Assembly: GCA_050246875.1 (NCBI GenBank)
Contig: JBFWVF010000010.1
Location: forward strand, 124,001 to 188,000
Origin: SHWB01 sp050246875
Lineage (GTDB): Bacteria > Pseudomonadota > Alphaproteobacteria > UBA6615
Direction: 5' to 3'
Length of the DNA stretch: 64,000 nucleotides
Both the position numbers and the translations under genes were made by a program. Positions 59,235 to 64,000 of this stretch are shown here, piece by piece; position 1 is the first letter of the stretch, and each line of letters begins with the position of its first letter. Under the pieces are notes generated by a model. The model did not search any database. It was given only the letters and a program-made list of their open reading frames with translations, and was not told the DNA's origin.

Positions 59235-60646
59235 CGCACTGCTCCCGCGTTACCGCGGGCCGGCGCGGGCGCCGGTCCCCGCTGGCCGCCGCCGCCTTCG
59301 CCGGCGGCCGGCAACAGCACGCCGGTCGTCGCGCCGGCCGGCCGCAGCACCGCGCGGGCTGCCTCCGCCACATCGGCCGGCGTGACGGCGGCGATGCGCT
59401 CGGGCCACGCCTCGACGTCTTCCACGCCTTGTCCGACGGCAAGTGCCTGCCCGAGCACGCGCGCCGCCGCCGTGAGGTCGTCGCGCGCGAAGACCGCGCC
59501 GTCGACGAGGCGCTGGCGTGCACGCTCGACCTCGCCGGCCTCGACGCCGTCGGCCAGCAGCCGCGCGATCTCAGCCTCGAGCGCGGCGACGGCGCGGTCG
59601 AGCGGCACGCCCGGCCGTGGCGCCAGCCAGACGCCGAAACTGCCAAGGTCCCACGCATCGCCGTCGTACCAGGCGCCGGCCGAGACGGCGACCTCCTGCT
59701 CGACGACGAGGGCCCGGTAGAGCCGGCTGGTTGCGCCACCGCCGAGAACCTCGGACAGCATCTCCAGCGGATAGACCTGCGCGGTCGCTCCGGCGCGGTG
59801 GCTCGGTGCCACCCAGCGGCGGCTCCACGATGGCTGCTCGACACGGGCGTCGCTGAACGTCACGACGCGCGGCGCCATCTGTGGGGGTTCCGCCGGGCGC
59901 ACGCGGGCCGGCACGGGCCGCGAGGGTATGACGCCATAGTAACGTTCCGCCAGTGCGCGCACGGCCATCGGCTCGACATCGCCAGCGACCACGAGGATGG
60001 CGTTATTGGGCGCGTACCAGGCGCGGTAGAAGTCGACGATGTCCGGGCGCGACAGCGCCTCGATCTCGTGCCGCCAGCCGATCACCGGAAGGCGGTAGGG
60101 ATGGTTGAGCCATGCCGCGGCCTGAACCTGCTCCGACAGGATGCTGCGCGGATCGCTGTCGACGCGCGAGCCGCGCTCCTCCAGCACCACCTTGCGCTCC
60201 GGCTCGATCTGCGCGTCCGTCAGCGTCAGGTTGGTCATGCGGTCGGCCTCGAGCTCCATGACCAGTTCGAGGCGGTCGGCAGCCACCGTCTGGTAATAGG
60301 CGGTGTAGTCCTGGCTGGTGAAGGCGTTCTCGCGGCCGCCGTTGCGGGCGACCAGCGCCGAGAATTCTCCGGGCGCGCGGCGCAGCGTGCCCTTGAACAT
60401 CAGGTGTTCGAGGAAGTGCGCGATGCCAGACCGACCGGGCGGCTCGTCGGCGGCGCCCACCTTGTACCAGACCATATGCGTGACCACCGGCGCGCGGTGG
60501 TTCTCGACCACCACCACCTCGAGGCCGTTCGGCAAGGTGAAATGCGTCGGCTCGAAGACCTTCGCCGAACCCGCATCGGGCAGGGCGAGGGCGGTGGCGA
60601 CGAGGGCGAGGGCGGCTAACGGACGGGCCAGTGTCCGGCGCGTCAT
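59231..60646 (-). CDS. Active M16-family zinc peptidase
   Basis: A 471-residue precursor with a Sec signal ending GSA. The inverted zinc motif is HFLEH (His77, Glu80, His81) and the downstream Glu of the metal set lies in the following helix. GGGATSRLYRALVVEQEVAVSA is the M16 C-terminal domain signature. It cleaves peptides in the periplasm and probably forms a complex with the downstream inactive paralogue. Start ATG 60646 follows GGGAGG. The C-terminal tail is Gly/Pro rich. Confidence 0.9.
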   Translation of the reverse strand: MTRRTLARPLAALALVATALALPDAGSAKVFEPTHFTLPNGLEVVVVENHRAPVVTHMVWYKVGAADEPPGRSGIAHFLEHLMFKGTLRRAPGEFSALVARNGGRENAFTSQDYTAYYQTVAADRLELVMELEADRMTNLTLTDAQIEPERKVVLEERGSRVDSDPRSILSEQVQAAAWLNHPYRLPVIGWRHEIEALSRPDIVDFYRAWYAPNNAILVVAGDVEPMAVRALAERYYGVIPSRPVPARVRPAEPPQMAPRVVTFSDARVEQPSWSRRWVAPSHRAGATAQVYPLEMLSEVLGGGATSRLYRALVVEQEVAVSAGAWYDGDAWDLGSFGVWLAPRPGVPLDRAVAALEAEIARLLADGVEAGEVERARQRLVDGAVFARDDLTAAARVLGQALAVGQGVEDVEAWPERIAAVTPADVAEAARAVLRPAGATTGVLLPAAGEGGGGQRGPAPAPARGNAGAVR

Positions 60647-60848
60647 GAACGGCCTCCCGGCGAGGGCTGACAGCGCGCGGAACGATGCCAACCCCCCGCC
60701 GGCGAAGCCGCGCCTGTCCACGATAGGGGCTCGCCCTCGGGGGCGCAATCGCGGCCGGGCCATGTCCGCCGGCGTGACGGGATCGCTTGTGCCGGCGCTC
60801 ACGACCGCTAAGATGCGGCCCGCGGATTCGTCTTTGGGGGACAACGAC

Positions 60849-61361
60849 ATGGTACGGCGGGCCGGCCTCGTTGCGGGGACCGTTGGAGTGGCGATGGCGC
60901 TGACGCTGGCAAGCGCGGCGCCTGCGGCAGCGGACGATCCGGCCTTCGTGTCGGGCGGCATCGGCTGGTTCGACTTCGACGACGATAAGGATTCCGCCGA
61001 CTTCCGGCTGGAGTACCGGCACGACGACAAGCTGCTCGGGCTGGTCAAGCCGTGGGGTGGCATCTCCATGAACTCCAATGGCGGTGTCTACACCGCCGTC
61101 GGCATCCTCATGGACATCTATTTCGGCCAGCGCATCGTGGTGACGCCGAGCTTCGGCCCCGGCCTCTACAAGCAAGGCAGCAGCAAGGACCTCGGCAATA
61201 CAATCGAATTCCGCTCGCAGATCGAGGCCGGCTGGCGCTTCGACAACCGTTCGCGCCTCTCGCTGGCGCTGAGCCACCTGTCGAACGCCGGCATCGGTAG
61301 CGTCAACCCCGGGACCGAGATCATCACCCTCTACTACCACCACCCGGTCGGCGGAAACTGA
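60849..61361 (+). CDS. pagL: PagL-type lipid A 3-O-deacylase (acyloxyacyl hydrolase family)
   Basis: A 170-residue outer-membrane protein with a signal peptide ending AAA-DD. The mature part has alternating beta-strands ending in LYYHHPVGGN. The catalytic residues of PagL are visible with exactly its spacing: His143, Ser145 (SHLSNAG) and Glu157, against His126, Ser128 and Glu140 in Pseudomonas aeruginosa. It removes a 3-O acyl chain from lipid A in the outer membrane. It is divergent from the M16 operon and stands alone on the plus strand. Confidence 0.87.
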   Translation: MVRRAGLVAGTVGVAMALTLASAAPAAADDPAFVSGGIGWFDFDDDKDSADFRLEYRHDDKLLGLVKPWGGISMNSNGGVYTAVGILMDIYFGQRIVVTPSFGPGLYKQGSSKDLGNTIEFRSQIEAGWRFDNRSRLSLALSHLSNAGIGSVNPGTEIITLYYHHPVGGN

Positions 61362-61419
61362 GCCGACGCGGCTTGCGGCACCCCGGCGCGGCGCGCAAGT
61401 CTCGCCGCCGGGAGGCGAG

Positions 61420-62199
61420 ATGGACCGGCGCGCCAACACAGCCCTGGTAACCGGCGCCGCCCGCCGCATCGGACGGGCGATCGCACGCGCGCTGGCCGCC
61501 GATGGCTGGGCCGTCGCCATCCACTGCCATGCCTCGACCGTCGATGCCGCGGCGGCTGTGGCGGCGATCGAGGCGGAAGGCGGCCGGGCCACGGCGTTGA
61601 GTGCCGACCTTGCCGATCCGGCCGCCGCCGGGGCGCTGGTCGGTCGCGCCGCCGCCGCCCTCGGCCCGGTCGGGCTGGTCGTCAACAATGCCTCGCTGTT
61701 CGCCCCCGACACGGTCGCTACGCTGGCGCCCGGCGGCCTCGCCCGCCACATGGCGGTGAACGTGGAGGCGCCGCTGCTGCTGGCGCGCGCGCTGGCCGGC
61801 GCGCTGCCGGACGGCGCCGAAGGCGTCGTCGTCAACCTGCTCGACCAGAAACTCGCCAACCCGAATCCCGATTTCCTCTCCTACACGCTGTCGAAGGCGG
61901 CGCTGGCGGAGGCGACGCGGCTGCTGGCGATGGCGCTGGCGCCGCGCGTGCGCGTCGTCGGCGTGGCGCCCGGCCTGACCCTGCCGGCGCCGGGCCAGGA
62001 CGCGGCACAGTTCGCTGCCGTGCATGGCCGCACACCGCTTGGCCGTGGCGCCGGCCCGGACGATGTCGCTGGCGCCGTCGCCTGGCTGGCGCGCGCCCGC
62101 GCCGTCACCGGCGTCACGGTACTGGTGGACGGTGGCCAGCACCTCGTGCCGAGTGCCACCGACGTGATGTTCCTGCCGGTCGGAGACAAATCGAAATGA
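61420..62199 (+). CDS. SDR-family oxidoreductase, folate-linked
   Basis: The 259-residue short-chain dehydrogenase has the NADP motif VTGAARRIGRAIA and the catalytic Tyr-Lys pair in SYTLSKAAL. NNASLF and NLLDQK-type segments place it near pteridine reductase/FolM-like enzymes. It overlaps folB by ATGA. A role in recycling dihydropteridines or dihydrofolate is supported by context (inference). GGAGG precedes the ATG. Confidence 0.85.
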   Translation: MDRRANTALVTGAARRIGRAIARALAADGWAVAIHCHASTVDAAAAVAAIEAEGGRATALSADLADPAAAGALVGRAAAALGPVGLVVNNASLFAPDTVATLAPGGLARHMAVNVEAPLLLARALAGALPDGAEGVVVNLLDQKLANPNPDFLSYTLSKAALAEATRLLAMALAPRVRVVGVAPGLTLPAPGQDAAQFAAVHGRTPLGRGAGPDDVAGAVAWLARARAVTGVTVLVDGGQHLVPSATDVMFLPVGDKSK

Positions 62200-62615
62200 T
62201 CGCCCGCAGCGTGCCGGCGCGCGACAGCCTGGAAGCGGGCCTGCTGGCCGCCCATGGCGGCTTCCGGCGCATCTTCTTCCGCGACCTCGCGCTCGATGTC
62301 GCGATCGGTGCTCATGAATTCGAGCGCGGGCGCACGCAGCCGGTGCTGGTCTCGATCGATCTCTACCTGGTGCCCGGCCCGCCGCCGGCGAGCGATCGTC
62401 TGGACGCGGTGTTCGACTACGACCGCGTGCGCAGCGGCGTCATGGCACTGCTCGCGGACGGCCACATCGAGCTGCAGGAGACGCTGGTCGAACGCATCGC
62501 CGCCATGTGCCTTGCCTTCGCCGATGTCGTCGCCGTCCGCGTCTCGTCGCAGAAGACCACGGTCTACCCCGACGTCGCCGGCGTCGGCTACGAGGTGGTA
62601 CGGGTCGGGGGCTGA
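62196..62615 (+). CDS. folB: Dihydroneopterin aldolase
   Basis: The 139-residue protein has the FolB core: FFRDLALDVAIGAHEFERGRTQPVLVSIDLYL at the start, where the pterin-binding Glu lies, and VFDYDRVRSGVMAL with ETLVERIA for the second half. It cleaves dihydroneopterin to hydroxymethyldihydropterin in tetrahydrofolate synthesis. The gene is coupled to the SDR (ATGA overlap), fitting a folate biosynthesis or recycling unit. Confidence 0.88.
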   Translation: MIARSVPARDSLEAGLLAAHGGFRRIFFRDLALDVAIGAHEFERGRTQPVLVSIDLYLVPGPPPASDRLDAVFDYDRVRSGVMALLADGHIELQETLVERIAAMCLAFADVVAVRVSSQKTTVYPDVAGVGYEVVRVGG

Positions 62616-62622
62616 GGCCCGC

Positions 62623-63414
62623 TCATTCGGCGGCCAACGGCACGGGCGCGCGACTGCGACCGCACAGCACGGCGAGCGTCACGGTCGTCATCAGCGTCAT
62701 GTCGTCGAACGGCTTGGTGACGATGAAGGACGGCTCGTGGCGATCGCCGGTGAGCAGCGTCTCGGGGGTGTCGGTGACGAACACCACCGGCATGGGCACG
62801 CTCGACAGGAGTTTTTGCACGGCGGCATAGCCGTCGCCGCCATGGCCGGACGCGCAGCCGGAGACCACGAGGTCGGGCCGCCGGTGCCGCGCCATGGCCA
62901 CCGCGTCGGCCTGGTTCTTCACCGTGGCGATGACCTGGTGGCCCATGTCCTCGAGCACGTCGGCGACATAGGCGGCGACCAGCGGCTCGTCCTCCATCAC
63001 CAGGGCGCGCAGGGCCGGGCGATAGCGCAGCTGCGTCTGGGCCGCACGGCAGCAGATGACCGCCTCGGCATAGTCCATGCGCAGGATTTCGGCCGCCTCG
63101 TGCAGGGAAAAGCGCTCGATCTGGACCAGCAGCAGGAGCTGGCGGCTACGCATCGGCAGGCCGGCATCGTCGTCGAGCGCCTCGAACGGCAGGGTCAAGT
63201 CGTGGAACAGCCGGAACAGACCGAGGCGCACGTCCTGCGCCGGTGCCACCAGCGCCGACCAGTCCTGCAGCAGCACTTCGAGGCAGTTGCGCACATGGTG
63301 GTCGCCGGCCTCCTGGGACCCGCACAGGGCCCGCGCGTAACGGCGCAGATAGGGCAGTTCGCGCGCCACGGCGCGGGTCGCGTTGACGTCCTTCGTCGGG
63401 ATCGTTCCGTGCAT
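62623..63414 (-). CDS. PhyR-like sigma-factor-mimic/receiver protein without phosphoacceptor Asp
   Basis: The 263-residue protein has an N-terminal sigma-like domain of ECF type (about 15-135, with RSRQLLLLVQIERFSLHEAAEIL like sigma4) and a C-terminal receiver domain. PhyR mimics a sigma factor to bind anti-sigma NepR when phosphorylated, freeing the stress factor EcfG. In the receiver the acidic pair (Glu141, Asp142), Thr214 and Lys234 are present. The phosphoacceptor position reads VVSG (Gly186) where PhyR has LAD. So it cannot be phosphorylated in the usual way. No nepR or ecfG gene is nearby. Start ATG 63414 has AGGAGG upstream. Confidence 0.85.
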   Translation of the reverse strand: MHGTIPTKDVNATRAVARELPYLRRYARALCGSQEAGDHHVRNCLEVLLQDWSALVAPAQDVRLGLFRLFHDLTLPFEALDDDAGLPMRSRQLLLLVQIERFSLHEAAEILRMDYAEAVICCRAAQTQLRYRPALRALVMEDEPLVAAYVADVLEDMGHQVIATVKNQADAVAMARHRRPDLVVSGCASGHGGDGYAAVQKLLSSVPMPVVFVTDTPETLLTGDRHEPSFIVTKPFDDMTLMTTVTLAVLCGRSRAPVPLAAE

Positions 63415-63567
63415 CGCATCCTCCTGGCTGTCCGGTTCGGGCCGCAGGCGGCCGGTGCTTGCGACGGAGCCATTCTTCCCCGGACGGCGATGACCGCGGC
63501 GGAGCAAGGCTGTGACCAGTCGGTGGCAGGGCGGGGCGGCGGCGAGGCCGGCCGGCGACGGCGGGGC

Positions 63568-64000
63568 CTAGATCGGCCGCGGAAGGCCCGGCGTGCCGAC
63601 GGCGCAATCGAGCGCGGCGCGGTCCCAGGCGCCCAGGTCGGCGGCAGCGCGATACGTGCTGTCGAGGAAGGCCATCAGCGCGGCTTCGGGTTCGCCCGCC
63701 GCGCGCACCGCCGCATAGGGCAGCACGAACTCGCCGAGCCGGCGGTGGAAACCCGCCGCGTCGGGCGCGACGCGCGCAGCGTCAAAGCCGGGCGGCGCCG
63801 GCCAGGCATAGGCATAGAAGCTTGGCTCCTCGATGCCGCTGCCGCCGGGCCAGAAACCGGCGGACGAGACCTCGTGGCTGTAGGCCTCCCGGGTCACCGC
63901 GTCGGGCAGCGCCGGGATGCCGCCGGGGTGGGGTGGCGCGCGGCGGCCCGAAAACCGTGTCACGGCGAGGTCGAAACTGCCCCAGAACAGGTGCACCGGG
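63568..64000 (-). CDS. DUF5996 family protein, N-terminus beyond window edge
   Basis: Only the C-terminal 143 or so residues are seen, because the frame continues past the right edge. VHLFWGSFDLAVTRFSGRRAPPHPGG, EAYSHEVSSAGFWPGG and FYAYAWPAPPGF are typical of DUF5996 proteins of about 300 residues. No catalytic motif is known for the family, and I assign no function. It is on the minus strand; the 153 bp to the PhyR-like start contain no further gene. Confidence 0.75.
   Translation of the reverse strand, partial: PVHLFWGSFDLAVTRFSGRRAPPHPGGIPALPDAVTREAYSHEVSSAGFWPGGSGIEEPSFYAYAWPAPPGFDAARVAPDAAGFHRRLGEFVLPYAAVRAAGEPEAALMAFLDSTYRAAADLGAWDRAALDCAVGTPGLPRPI

Overview
The window is chromosomal DNA from a very GC-rich bacterium, most likely an alphaproteobacterium (Rhodospirillales-like; inference). 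The signs are a two-part PhyR-type sigma-like/receiver protein, IalB-like secreted proteins, a bacterial transglutaminase-like cysteine peptidase, a cold-shock protein with an RG-rich linker, many TRAP transporters and palindromic intergenic repeats of alphaproteobacterial type. Genes are dense, and 4-nt ATGA/GTGA overlaps between neighbours are common. I see no phage, IS element or CRISPR array. Two tRNA-Arg genes (CCT and ACG anticodons) converge near 15.3-15.7 kb.

Layout: 0-6 kb holds a cold-shock protein (cut by the window edge), a pentapeptide-repeat protein, and a GH3-type acyl-acid amido synthetase translationally coupled to a lipoprotein penicillin-acylase-type amidohydrolase. 6-12.3 kb holds a TauE/SafE permease, two luciferase-like flavin monooxygenases beside an orphan TRAP binding protein, an MBL-fold hydrolase behind an AT-rich island, and a GST. 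12.3-19.5 kb holds a transglutaminase-like peptidase, a membrane PAS/HD-GYP protein with no metal ligands, the tRNAs, a coiled-coil lipoprotein and a Lon-family protease. 19.6-24.5 kb is a lower-GC accessory-looking operon: membrane His-box hydroxylase, second GH3 synthetase, enolase-superfamily epimerase-like enzyme and a 4-TM protein. It begins with a G11 tract at the ribosome-binding position of its first gene.

24.5-38 kb holds gpt, a Dpp/Opp-type ABC importer, scoAB, a DMT exporter, a methyltransferase and quinone oxidoreductase pair, an asparaginase, a SpoU-type methylase with two IalB-like proteins, and rlmN. 37.9-42.5 kb is a full TRAP operon divergent from a VOC enzyme and an IclR regulator, with a perfect 17-bp palindrome between them. 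42.5-51.6 kb is mostly catabolic and small enzymes, including a tandem pair of 2-oxoglutarate/Fe(II) oxygenases, a MaoC dehydratase and an NTF2-like protein. 51.6-57.9 kb holds a bifunctional enoyl-CoA hydratase/3-hydroxyacyl-CoA dehydrogenase, a quinone oxidoreductase and a third TRAP system. 57.9-64 kb holds an M16 peptidase pair (one without the zinc motif), a PagL-type lipid A deacylase, two folate-type genes (SDR and folB), the PhyR-like protein without a phosphoacceptor Asp, and a DUF5996 fragment.

The most interesting idea is that the two GH3 loci form an N-acyl-amino-acid chemistry. The 19.6-23.8 kb operon could make the amide, alter its stereochemistry and hydroxylate its lipid part, while the 2.0-5.9 kb pair couples amide synthesis to an extracytoplasmic amide hydrolase. 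This is inference from enzyme families and gene order, not demonstrated.
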